From: Rubrobacter marinus
GTDB taxonomy: Bacteria; Actinomycetota; Rubrobacteria; Rubrobacterales; Rubrobacteraceae
NCBI RefSeq assembly: GCF_011492965.1
Contig: NZ_CP045121.1
Coordinates: 3,844,001-3,908,000 of the forward strand
Direction: 5' to 3'
DNA: 64,000 bases
This document shows positions 1-7,424 of the stretch, piece by piece. Position numbers and translations under genes: made by a program. The notes under the pieces were generated by a model that did not search any database, was not told the DNA's origin, and saw only the letters and a list, made by a program, of their open reading frames with translations. Numbering within the stretch: the first letter of the stretch is position 1; the number at the start of each line of letters is the position of its first letter.

Positions 1-510
1 TTGGATGAGCATTCTGCGTGCTTTTCCCTGTGCGACCTGCCTCATTACTCCCAACTCGCCCCCGCTACGGCCCCAAATAGGACCTATACAGCTTCCAACC
101 CGGAGCTAGAAGGGTTCCGTTTCTCTCCTCGTACCTTCTCGTAATCGGATAAAGGCTCGCTCACCTCTTCCTATGCAATCGGGGCTCCAGGTAGGGGTTG
201 CTCCGGCGGCCCGTGAGAGCCTCGGTTAGGGCCCTAGTCGTCCGCCGACGCAGGCGGATCTCGGCGAGATCGACGGGGATCGCCTCGGGCCTGAGCATTG
301 CCTTGACCCGCTCGAAGCGGTGGCGCCGTTCCTTATCGTCCGGCGGCTCGGAGGGATCTCGCGTGCGGCGACCGTGCGCGATCAGGCGGTAACCCTTCGG
401 CTTGACCCTGCGCCGGCTCGTGCCTTCTCCGAAAGCATGTCCAGAGGTTGCGGGCCGGGGTTTGTGTATGATCTTCCACTGTTGGCTTCAGTCGAGGGGA
501 GGAGATCCGC
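1..510. other. No confident gene; possible remnant on minus strand
   Basis: No recognisable gene, tRNA or mobile element. On the minus strand an open frame runs from an upstream TGA near 487 to a TGA at about 159-161. Its Arg-rich product contains the stretch RTRALTEALTGRRSNPYLEP. It has no usable start codon apart from an internal ATG that would leave only 45 residues. It could be a gene remnant or chance reading frame in GC-rich DNA. The last 30 bases hold the ribosome binding site (GGGGAGGAG) of the EgtD gene. Confidence 0.4.
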
Positions 511-1524
511 GTGGGGACCGGTGTGATCTGGGAGACCGATAGGGCCAGGATCGAGCGCCTCGGCGAGTCGGGAGCGGACCCCAAGAGGATGGCCGAGGAT
601 GTACGGTCGGGCCTGCTCTCGAAGCCGAAGGACCTCTCCGCGTGGCCCAAGTATTTCTACGACGCGCGCGGCTCCGAGCTCTTCGAGGAGATAACGGAGC
701 TCCCCGAGTACTACCAGACGCGGACGGAGGCCTCGATCCTGGAAGCCAAGTCCCGGGAGATCGTGGAGCGCACCCGCTGCCGGGAGCTTGTCGAGCTCGG
801 GAGCGGCTCCGCCTCGAAGACCCGCGTCCTGCTCGACGCGATGGCCGAGGAGGAGGCGGACCCGTTCCGCTACGCCCCGCTCGACGTCAGCGAGAGCGCG
901 CTGGAGGGCAGCGCCGTGAGGCTCCTGGAGGAGTACCCGAGGCTCGAGATCCGGGGCTACGTCGGCGACTTCGAGGGCCCTCTGGAGAGGGTCTTCTCCG
1001 GGGACGGCGAAGGCGTTGGGAGGCTCGTGATCTTTCTGGGGGGGACCATCGGCAACTTCACCCCGGAGAAGCGCCGCGAGTTTCTCGGGAAGCTGCGCGC
1101 CGGGCTCCGCGAAGGAGACCACCTCCTCGTCGGCATGGACCTGGTCAAGGACCCGGCCGTCCTCGAAGCCGCCTACGACGACGCGAAGGGGATAACCGCC
1201 GCCTTCAACAAGAACCTCCTGCGCGTCCTGAACGAGAGGCTCGGCGCGAGCTTCGACCCCGACCTCTTCGAGCATCGTTCGGTCTTCGACCGGGAGGAGT
1301 CCCGCGTCGAGATGTGGCTCCACTCGGAGGTCGCGCAGAAGGCCCACGTCGAGGCGCTCGGGATGGAGGTCGCGTTCGAGGCCGGGGAGGGGATGCGGAC
1401 GGAGATCAGCACCAAGTTCACCCTGGAATCCGCGCGGGCGATGTTCGGCGAGGGCGGCTTCGAGCTCGCGGAGCTCTACACCGACCCCGACGACCTGTTC
1501 GGCCTGGCCCTCGGGCGCGCGTAG
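511..1524 (+). CDS. egtD: L-histidine N-alpha-methyltransferase (EgtD-like)
   Basis: Predicted to trimethylate histidine to hercynine with three SAM molecules, the first step of ergothioneine synthesis. The 337-residue protein has the family N-terminal block KYFYDARGSELFEEITELP (about residues 47-65), SAM motif I ELGSGSASKTR (95-105), the loop LGGTIGNF (176-183), and C-terminal EISTKF, which matches the histidine-binding region of the family. The GTG start follows a good GGGGAGGAG ribosome binding site. No EgtB, EgtC, EgtA or EgtE gene adjoins it; the next gene is an OsmC-like protein. The family call is strong. Ergothioneine production in this organism is inference. Confidence 0.93.
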   Translation: MGTGVIWETDRARIERLGESGADPKRMAEDVRSGLLSKPKDLSAWPKYFYDARGSELFEEITELPEYYQTRTEASILEAKSREIVERTRCRELVELGSGSASKTRVLLDAMAEEEADPFRYAPLDVSESALEGSAVRLLEEYPRLEIRGYVGDFEGPLERVFSGDGEGVGRLVIFLGGTIGNFTPEKRREFLGKLRAGLREGDHLLVGMDLVKDPAVLEAAYDDAKGITAAFNKNLLRVLNERLGASFDPDLFEHRSVFDREESRVEMWLHSEVAQKAHVEALGMEVAFEAGEGMRTEISTKFTLESARAMFGEGGFELAELYTDPDDLFGLALGRA

Positions 1525-1611
1525 ACCCACGGGGGCATGACCGCGCGTGGCGTCGGCATGGGTCGCATGTATAGTGGGGCGGGAAAGCAAGCCAACCACA
1601 CGGCGGTGAGC

Positions 1612-2130
1612 ATGAGCACGGATCTTCGGTCGATACAGAAGCCCCTCAAGCAGAGGTACCGCGACGAGCCGGGCTCCTCCCGGATAACGCTGCGGGCGAG
1701 CGGGAGCGAGACGGACACCCCGATGTCCTGCTCCGTGGACATCGGGCGCGCGGTCTACGAGGCGGAGGCGCACGCGGGTGTGGGCGGAATGGGCACCGCG
1801 GCCTGCTCGGGCGACCTCCTGCTCGGAGCGCTCGCCGCGTGCGCCCAGATCACCTGCCAGATGGTAGCGACGGCGATGAACGTCCCCACGAAGAGCATCG
1901 AGGCGGTCGCCGAGGGCACCCTCGACCTCGCCGGCACCCTGGGCATCTCCAAGGACGCGCCCGTCGGCTTCGAGACGGTCCGTCTCGTCCTCAAGATAGA
2001 CGCCCCCGAGGCGACGGCCGAACAGCTCGAGGGGCTCCACGAGAAGACCGAGCAGTACTGCGTCGTCCTCCAGACCCTCGCCACACCCCCGAAGCTCGAG
2101 ACGGAGTGGGTCCGGGGGACGGAGGAGTAG
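1612..2130 (+). CDS. OsmC/Ohr family protein
   Basis: A 172-residue OsmC-like protein. This family reduces organic or fatty-acid hydroperoxides with two conserved cysteines. The first lies in AACSGDLLLGALAAC, where the family has its reactive Cys, and the second in EQYCVVLQTL near the C-terminus. The frame is open to 1537, but the ATG at 1612 (MSTDLRSIQ) begins where family homology begins, so I prefer it; the upstream ATG/GTG choices add a low-complexity lead. It follows egtD in the same direction by about 90 bases, so the pair may be co-transcribed as redox genes. Confidence 0.85.
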   Translation: MSTDLRSIQKPLKQRYRDEPGSSRITLRASGSETDTPMSCSVDIGRAVYEAEAHAGVGGMGTAACSGDLLLGALAACAQITCQMVATAMNVPTKSIEAVAEGTLDLAGTLGISKDAPVGFETVRLVLKIDAPEATAEQLEGLHEKTEQYCVVLQTLATPPKLETEWVRGTEE

Positions 2131-2295
2131 CGGCGTCCACGCAGGCGTCGCGCCCGGAGCATCCACCGAAAGTAGAAAAGGAATAGCCGATAGTTTGATC
2201 TTTGGCCCGAACGGCGCGTAGGGCGTTGTCCGGAGCCGCGCCGCCTGCATAACATGCCGTCTCCACAGGTCCACGAGGAGCGAGAAGGAGACGAC

Positions 2296-2951
2296 ATGAG
2301 AAGGCTGCTACTGCTGGTCGCGCTGTGCGCAACGGCCGTGCTGGCGCTCGCGCCGGCGGCGGGGGCGACGTCCTACGTCTACGGTTCCTGCGCCGAATAT
2401 CCGACCCAGGAGGAGGCCCAGGCGACGCTCGACTCCCCCGCCTACGGCACGAACGAGGGTCCCGGGGCCTCCACCGACCCGCTGAACCTCGACCCCGACG
2501 GCGACGGAGTGGCTTGCAACGACGAGGGCAACACCGTCGGAGGGGAGGAGCCGGCGTGCGTGCTCCCCGAGGGCTGCGAAGGGGGCCAGTACGGAGGCCA
2601 GTACGAGGGCGGCGCGGATCTGGATTGCGTCGACTTCGCCTCCCGGGAGGAGGCCCAGGCGGTCCTCGACGCCGACCCCGGCGATCCCAACGCCCTGGAC
2701 GCCGACGGCGACGGCCTGGCCTGCGAGGAGACGTTCTCCGCGCCCCCGACCGAGGCGCTCCCGCAACCGGAGGCCGACGCCCCCGAGGAGAGCTCCGCCG
2801 CTCCCGTCCAACCGGCGGAGACGTCCACCTCCTCCCTTACGGAGCTGCCCGCCACCGGGGACCGGACCTGGCGCTCGTCGCCACGGGCGTGGTTCTCCTC
2901 CTGATGGGGTCCAGCGTGCTGTGCCTGGTCTCGCGGCAGAGCCAGTCGTAG
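2296..2951 (+). CDS. Excalibur-domain surface protein with LPATG sorting signal (frameshifted)
   Basis: Secreted protein: signal peptide (MRRLLLLVALCATAVLA, ending near GATS), then two excalibur-type calcium-binding segments containing DPDGDGVAC and DADGDGLAC with their upstream Cys residues, a Pro/Ala/Glu-rich spacer, and LPATG. In the given frame translation ends at 2904, right after LPATG and 15 unrelated residues. The expected membrane helix (LALVATGVVLLLMG) and short basic tail lie in another frame ending at 2951. One extra G in the GGGG run at 2857-2860 would join them into a 218-residue sortase substrate. RBS GAGAAGGAG precedes the ATG. Either an assembly error or a true loss of anchoring. 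Confidence 0.82.
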
Positions 2952-2960
2952 TTCGAGCTC

Positions 2961-3007
2961 GGGTACGTGCCTCCGGCGGCCGATCCAGCCCAGGGAGGCA
3001 CGTACCC
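2961..3007. terminator. Long perfect hairpin between convergent genes
   Basis: GGGTACGTGCCTCC (2961-2974) pairs perfectly with GGAGGCACGTACCC (2994-3007) over 14 bp with a 19-base loop. It sits between the rightward excalibur gene and the leftward arsenic operon. There is no clear U tract on either side. A bidirectional terminator is the simplest reading; a protein-binding palindrome is the alternative. Confidence 0.6.
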
Positions 3008-3192
3008 CGTAGGGAACTTCGCTTCTCCGGGGATGTTCGCCGGGCATCGGGGCGACGGTCCGTCGCCTTCGGATTGGCTGCCTGATGGGGGACGGGAAGC
3101 GCCAACGACCGCGCCGCCCGTCCCCGGTCGGGAAGGGCTCTTGGCGGTCGCTCTCGTCCTCGGGCGAGTGGCGAGCTTCAACCCAGCTCGCT

Positions 3193-3603
3193 CTACAGCA
3201 GCTCCCCTTCGATCCGGGCGCGGATCTCGTCGCGCACCGCGCGGAACACCCCGAGTCGCTCCTCCTCCGTACCGGTCGCCTGCGAAGGGTCCGGGAAGGA
3301 CCAGTGGAGGCGCTGCTTCGCCCCGTGAAAGACCGGGCAGGCCTCGTTGGCCGAATCGCAGACGGTGACGACGTAGTCGAAGGGCTCCCCGAGGTAGCGC
3401 TCCAGCGTCTTCGACTCCTGGCGGGAGATGTCCGCCCCGATCTCGGCCATCGCCCTCGCGGCGAGCGGGCGGACGTGCGTGGCCTCGGTCCCCGCGCTGT
3501 GGGCCTCGAAGCGGTCCCCGGCGAGGCGACGCAGGAGCCCCTCGGCCATCTGGGAGCGGGCGGAGTTGTGCGTACACAGAAAGAGAACCCGGCTCTTGCT
3601 CAT
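3193..3603 (-). CDS. arsC: Arsenate reductase, thioredoxin-coupled LMW-PTP type
   Basis: 136-residue cytoplasmic enzyme reducing arsenate to arsenite. It has the phosphatase-type P-loop CTHNSAR with nucleophile Cys10, and the redox pair Cys82 and Cys89 in CDSANEAC, which marks the thioredoxin-dependent ArsC class rather than a plain tyrosine phosphatase. Asp105 in the DPSQ segment fits the general acid. It is the last gene of the leftward ars operon; its ATG overlaps the stop of the upstream acetyltransferase in an ATGA quartet at 3600-3603, so translation is probably coupled. Confidence 0.94.
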   Translation of the reverse strand: MSKSRVLFLCTHNSARSQMAEGLLRRLAGDRFEAHSAGTEATHVRPLAARAMAEIGADISRQESKTLERYLGEPFDYVVTVCDSANEACPVFHGAKQRLHWSFPDPSQATGTEEERLGVFRAVRDEIRARIEGELL

Positions 3604-4043
3604 CGTGCTCCTTCCGTGAGGTTCAGGAACATGGCCCGCGCGCTCCCGGGGCAGGCCGAGACGAACTCGACGGAGTCCCGAACCTCCTCGGGCACCTCCG
3701 GCCGCGGTACGGGCCGGAACCCGAAGCGCGGGAAGAAGCCGTCCGCGGTCTGCGTCAGGAGGTACGCGCGCCTCGCCCCGCGCTCGCGGGCCAGAGCCAG
3801 CGCCTCCCGGGTCAGGCGACCGCCGAGCCCCTCGCCTCGCCGCCCGTCCGCGACGGCGACGGAGCGCAGCAGGGCCGACGACCCGTAGAGCTCCAGTGCC
3901 GCGCTGCCCACGACGCGCTCCCCCTCCCTCGCGACCAGCGCCGGATGCCCCTCCAGCCCCTCCCTCGGCAGGCCGCTCCCTTCGAGCAGGGCCAGGATCT
4001 CCGTCAAGTCCTCGCCGCGCGCGGGCCCTACTCGCGTGCTCAT
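3600..4043 (-). CDS. arsN2: GNAT acetyltransferase, ArsN2-like
   Basis: 147-residue GNAT-family N-acetyltransferase. The acetyl-CoA pyrophosphate loop RRGEGLG lies at residues 68-74 after the LLRSVAVAD strand, and FFPRFGF is the usual late-domain motif. Placement between arsR and arsC, with ATGA overlaps on both sides, points to ArsN2-type arsenic-resistance acetyltransferases, some of which acetylate organoarsenicals. The substrate here is not proven. The open frame extends 85 codons upstream, but the ATG at 4043 overlapping the arsR stop gives the family-length protein. Confidence 0.85.
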   Translation of the reverse strand: MSTRVGPARGEDLTEILALLEGSGLPREGLEGHPALVAREGERVVGSAALELYGSSALLRSVAVADGRRGEGLGGRLTREALALARERGARRAYLLTQTADGFFPRFGFRPVPRPEVPEEVRDSVEFVSACPGSARAMFLNLTEGAR

Positions 4044-4459
4044 CGCGGCTCCCCGAGCCGGAGGTGTCCGGCCGCCTCTCCGAGCAGCTCCCGGGCGACG
4101 TCTTCGTTCAGGGAGTAGAAGCTCCACCTGCCGCGCTTTCGCTCCCGCACGAGGCCGGCCTCCTTGAGCTTCTTCACGTGGTAGGAGACCCTGGACTGGC
4201 CCATGCCGAAGTGGTCCTCGAACTCGCAGACGCAGAGGCCGAGGTCCTCCTCGTCCGCCTCGGCGGGGACGGCGCGATCCAGCGACGGGCGGCAGCAACC
4301 CCGGCCCTCGGCCATCATCCCGAGCATCCGCACCCGGATCGGGTCGGAGAGCGCCCGTCCCAGGGCCACGAGCCTCTCGACGCGCTCCTCCCCGACGGCG
4401 CCGTAGGGCTCGTCGCGTCGCGCGCCGCCCGGCAGCACCTCGAGCTCCCGCCGCGCCAC
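4040..4459 (-). CDS. arsR: ArsR/SmtB family repressor
   Basis: 139-residue winged-helix metalloregulator. Cys76 and Cys78 in LCVCEF lie at the start of the DNA-binding helices (about residues 79-108, with QSRVSYHVKKLKEAGLV as the recognition segment), the classical place for arsenite-sensing thiols. Cys55 and Cys56 add possible ligands. The GTG start directly abuts the arsM stop codon. It probably represses the operon through the two ATCAA-N6-TTGAT palindromes at 5320-5361. Confidence 0.92.
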   Translation of the reverse strand: MARRELEVLPGGARRDEPYGAVGEERVERLVALGRALSDPIRVRMLGMMAEGRGCCRPSLDRAVPAEADEEDLGLCVCEFEDHFGMGQSRVSYHVKKLKEAGLVRERKRGRWSFYSLNEDVARELLGEAAGHLRLGEPR

Positions 4460-5300
4460 CTACTTCCCCTCCGGCCTGCGGGCCCGGACGAAGGCGCTCG
4501 CTACGGGGACCTCCCGGAGCGCCCGGACGGCCTCGGGTCCCCCGAGCCCCTCGATCGTCTCGGGCTCGTAGGCGTGCGTGACCTCGACGGAGACGCCCTC
4601 GAAGCCCGCTGAGAGGAGCATCTTCTCGTACTCCGCCGCCTCCAGCGCGCCGGAGACGCAGCCGGACCAGAGCTCGACCCTCCGGACCACGCCCTCCGGG
4701 AGCCTCGCCTTCTCGCCGAGAAAGACCACGTCGGAGACGGCGAAGCGCCCGCCGGGCCTGAGCACCCGGAACGCCTCGCTCGCGACCTTCTCCTTCTCCG
4801 TCGAGAGGTTGATGACGCAGTTGCTGATCACGACGTCCACGTGACCGTCCAGAAGGGGGATCTCCTCGATCTCGCCCTTCAAGAACTCGACGTTCTCCCG
4901 CCCGGCCTCCCGGGCGTTCTCGCGGGCCAGATCCAGCATCTCGTCCGTCATGTCCAATCCGTAGGCCTTTCCGCCCGGAGAAACACGCCGGGCCGAGAGG
5001 AGCACGTCTATGCCCCCGCCGCTCCCGAGATCCAGCACGACCTCCCCGGGAGAGAGCGCCGCGAGCGCCACCGGGTTCCCACAGCCCATCGAAGCTTCGG
5101 CCGCGAGACGCGGCAGCTCCCCCTTCTCCTCCCGGAGTAGCTCCCCGCGGTCATGCCTTCCGTCGACGCCCCTCGTCCTGTCCACAGCAGGAAGGACCGC
5201 AGCACGAGGAAGACGCCTCGCCACCCTCGCCTACACCCCGAACCGCGAGGGCGGCCTCGGCGTACCTCTCCCCGATCCTTCGCCTCAGCTCCTCGCCCAC
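4460..5300 (-). CDS. arsM: Arsenite S-adenosylmethionine methyltransferase (two frameshifts)
   Basis: Methylates trivalent arsenic using SAM. Visible are motif [15 protein letters not shown] and the cysteines in [17 protein letters not shown] and [11 protein letters not shown], matching the conserved arsenic-binding Cys of ArsM enzymes, plus the N-terminal CCGPSCCG cluster. That cluster lies in another frame from the body. Adding one base at the CCCC run 5169-5172 and one at CCC 5131-5133 gives a continuous 280-residue ArsM. The GTG start at 5300 has an AGAGGTGAG ribosome binding site 6 bases upstream and is bounded by an in-frame TAA. First gene of the leftward ars operon. Confidence 0.88.
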
Positions 5301-5319
5301 GAGCGCCTCACCTCTTTAC

Positions 5320-5361
5320 ATCAACAATATTTGATACCATGTTAGATCAACAAACGTTGAT
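5320..5361. promoter_or_regulatory. Twin ArsR-type operator palindromes
   Basis: Two 16-bp dyads lie in an AT-rich island: ATCAACAATATTTGAT (5320-5335, ATCAA-N6-TTGAT) and ATCAACAAACGTTGAT (5346-5361, arms ATCAAC/GTTGAT). Their centres are 26 bp apart. They resemble known ArsR/SmtB family operators and sit just upstream of arsM and 27 bp before the divergent gene at 5388. One repressor could therefore control both directions. Binding is inferred, the repeats are seen. Confidence 0.8.
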
Positions 5362-5387
5362 TCGTCAAGGGTAGATCGGAGACGTCG

Positions 5388-5864
5388 ATGATGCTGGGAG
5401 GCGAGGACGCGGGGCAGGAGGCTCACCGGGGGTTTGTCCGCGCTCGTCGCCGGGAGGTGTTGGGGCGGTGGGTGAGGAGGCTCGGTGCCGGCCTCCGGGG
5501 TTCTGGGTCGGACGTCGCCGGCCGGCTCGCGTGCTTTGGGGAGGCGAGCGGGTCTTCGGGCGTGCTTGAGGAGTGCTGCCGGGGGTTCGAGATCGTGGAG
5601 GTGGCGAGGATCTCCGGGAGCGTCGGCAGGTGCGCGGACTTCGACCGCGGCTTCTTGCCGGCCTGCTCGTGCCTGGGCGACAGGTGGAGGGGCGTGCATC
5701 TGGCGCTTCGGAAGGGGAAGTCGCTGCCGCCGGTGGAGCTATATAAGCTCGGCGGGGAGTTTTTCGTGCTCGACGGCAACCATCGCGTCTCCGTCGCGCG
5801 CTACCGTGGGATCGTTGCGGTGGACGCCATGGTGACGGGGTTTCTGGCGCCGTGCGGGTGCTGA
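5388..5864 (+). CDS. Cys-rich ParB-like (DGNHRVSVAR) protein divergent from ars operon
   Basis: 158-residue cytoplasmic protein. The C-terminal half has LPPVELYKLGGEFFVLDGNHRVSVARYRG, shown here as two parts (LPPVELYKLGG and FFVLDGNHRVSVAR), a ParB/sulfiredoxin-like fold signature common in actinobacterial proteins of unknown role. Unusually it carries paired cysteines: CC near residue 63, CSC near 93, and CGC at the very C-terminus. Its start lies 27 bp from the ArsR palindromes, so arsenite-controlled expression is likely. A thiol-based arsenic-binding or sensing role is only a suggestion. ATG at 5388 or 5391 are both possible. Confidence 0.7.
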   Translation: MMLGGEDAGQEAHRGFVRARRREVLGRWVRRLGAGLRGSGSDVAGRLACFGEASGSSGVLEECCRGFEIVEVARISGSVGRCADFDRGFLPACSCLGDRWRGVHLALRKGKSLPPVELYKLGGEFFVLDGNHRVSVARYRGIVAVDAMVTGFLAPCGC

Positions 5865-6001
5865 CGATCGACGTCCGCTCGGGATAAGCTACGCGCTCTT
5901 TCGGCCGGCATGGCGGGAACGTGCGAACATGCGATCGTTTCGAGTATTCGGGCGCCGGGCTCGTGCTCGTGCCGGTGCCATCGTCAGGAGGGAGGCCGGG
6001 G

Positions 6002-6502
6002 TTGACCGACGGGCTGTTGGGGCACTTCCGGATGCTCGCCGCCTACAACCGCCTCGCCAACCGCCGCCTCTACGAGGCCTGCGCGCGCCTCACGGACTCT
6101 GAGCGCAAGGCACGGAGGCCCGCCTTCTTCGGCAGCATCCACGGCACCCTCAACCACCTCCTGGTCGGCGACCGCATCTGGCTCGCGCGTTTCTCGGGCG
6201 AGGTGGTCCCCTCCACGGGCCTCGACACCATCCTCTACGAGGGGTTCGAGAAGCTCGGGGAGGCGAGGGAGAGGGAGGACGCCCGCATCGAGGAGTTCGT
6301 AGCGGGCATCGACGAGGGGTTTCTAAGGAGCGCCATCCGCTACGAGAACAACGAGGGCAGGACCGTGCAAGACCCCGTGGACGTCCTGCTACCGCACTTC
6401 TTCAACCACGAGACCCACCACCGCGGACAGGTCCACGACATGCTCTGCCAGACGGACGTACCTCCCCCGGTTCTCGATCTGCACCGCGTCATACGGCCCT
6501 GA
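6002..6502 (+). CDS. DinB family protein
   Basis: 166-residue DinB/YfiT-like four-helix-bundle protein. The metal-binding triad is visible as the His in GTLNHLLVGDR and the two His of NHETHHRGQVHDML. Family members include metal-dependent thiol-transferase-like enzymes (e.g. bacillithiol or mycothiol transferases), but many have no known role. The TTG at 6002 has an AGGAGGGAGG ribosome binding site and matches the family N-terminus; the longer open frame to 5921 lacks homology. It is convergent with the inositol/YcaO operon, and the PIG-L gene ends 96 bp away. Confidence 0.83.
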   Translation: MTDGLLGHFRMLAAYNRLANRRLYEACARLTDSERKARRPAFFGSIHGTLNHLLVGDRIWLARFSGEVVPSTGLDTILYEGFEKLGEAREREDARIEEFVAGIDEGFLRSAIRYENNEGRTVQDPVDVLLPHFFNHETHHRGQVHDMLCQTDVPPPVLDLHRVIRP

Positions 6503-6597
6503 ACCTGGCGCGGGAGCCCACGCCTCCTGCGTGCCCGAGAGGATGATATCCGCGCCGCCCGCTCGTTCTTCGGCCGGGGCGGGGGCAAACGGGTGGG

Positions 6598-7386
6598 CTA
6601 GCGGAAGGGTAGGCCGGTGCCATGGTACAGCATGGCCTCGGCGGCCGTCGTCTTCGAGCCGAGCCGGCGGGCTTCGGCGTCGGCGAAGGCGGTCAGGGCC
6701 TGGCGCATGTTCTCCTCGCCGCCGAACTGGAAGCCGAGCTGGGTCGTGTAGGCGGCGCATGCCGAGAGCTTGGCCGCGAGCGTTCGCGCTACGTCGACGG
6801 CCCCCTCGGAGAGCCCGGCGGGCAGCAGGGGCGAGGGGCGGGAGTCGGGGTTGCGGGTGGCGTAGGGGGCGTCGCGGTACCAGGCGACCTCCGCCCCGGG
6901 GCGTCCAGCTCGCGCACGGCCCGGACGACCTGTAAGTGGTCCGCGTGCGCCCCGAGGGCCTGCGGGGCGAGGACGACGTCGGGGAGTGGGTCCGGATCAG
7001 GCCCTCGAGGAGCCCGGCGACGTCCCGCCACGCGTCGTCCCCTTCGGGAACCCCGGCGAACATCTCGGGGGCGGAGCCGTACCCGCGGTGAGGGGCCTCG
7101 GGGAGATCCAGCCAGAGGTGCTCCCCGCGCCGAGGCGCCTCGCGGCCTCGCGGTCCTCCTCGCGCCTGAGCGCCATGTAGTCGACCTCGGGGGGGAGGCC
7201 CTTGTCGGTCTGGCAGGCGAGGGCGAAGCCGGTGGGGTCGGGGACGCTCCGCGTGAAGACCGTCGCGAGGACCGTCCTCCAGCCCTCCCGCGCGAGGAGG
7301 GCGAGGGCGCCGCCGCAGGAGAAGGCCACGTCGTCGAGGTGGGGCGAGACGAAGAGCGCGGTCGGGCGGTCGGGGCCGTCGGCCAT
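6598..7386 (-). CDS. PIG-L/LmbE family deacetylase (three frameshifts)
   Basis: Zinc-dependent de-N-acetylase family that includes MshB and BshB. The signature SPHLDDVAFSCGG begins at about residue 14, and AHADHLQVVRAV carries the later metal-binding His. The coding sequence changes frame three times; adding one base at CCCC 7123-7126, GGGG 6981-6984 and CCCC 6894-6897 gives an uninterrupted 263-residue protein ending at 6598. Last gene of the leftward operon, 38 bases after the GT4 gene. By analogy with MshA/MshB it may deacetylate the GT4 product; the substrate is unknown. Confidence 0.82.
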
Positions 7387-7424
7387 CGCCCCTCAGCCCG
7401 TCGAGCCCGCGGGGCGGCGGACGC

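Noticed and set aside
382..2274. 630-residue protein on the minus strand
   Set aside because: It is the complementary frame of egtD and the OsmC gene, which have strong family motifs; its composition (Leu/Glu/Asp/Arg repeats) is typical of antisense GC-rich frames.
2857..2860. Programmed ribosomal frameshifting at the LPATG run
   Set aside because: Eleven other genes here show the same kind of homopolymer break, so a shared technical cause is simpler.
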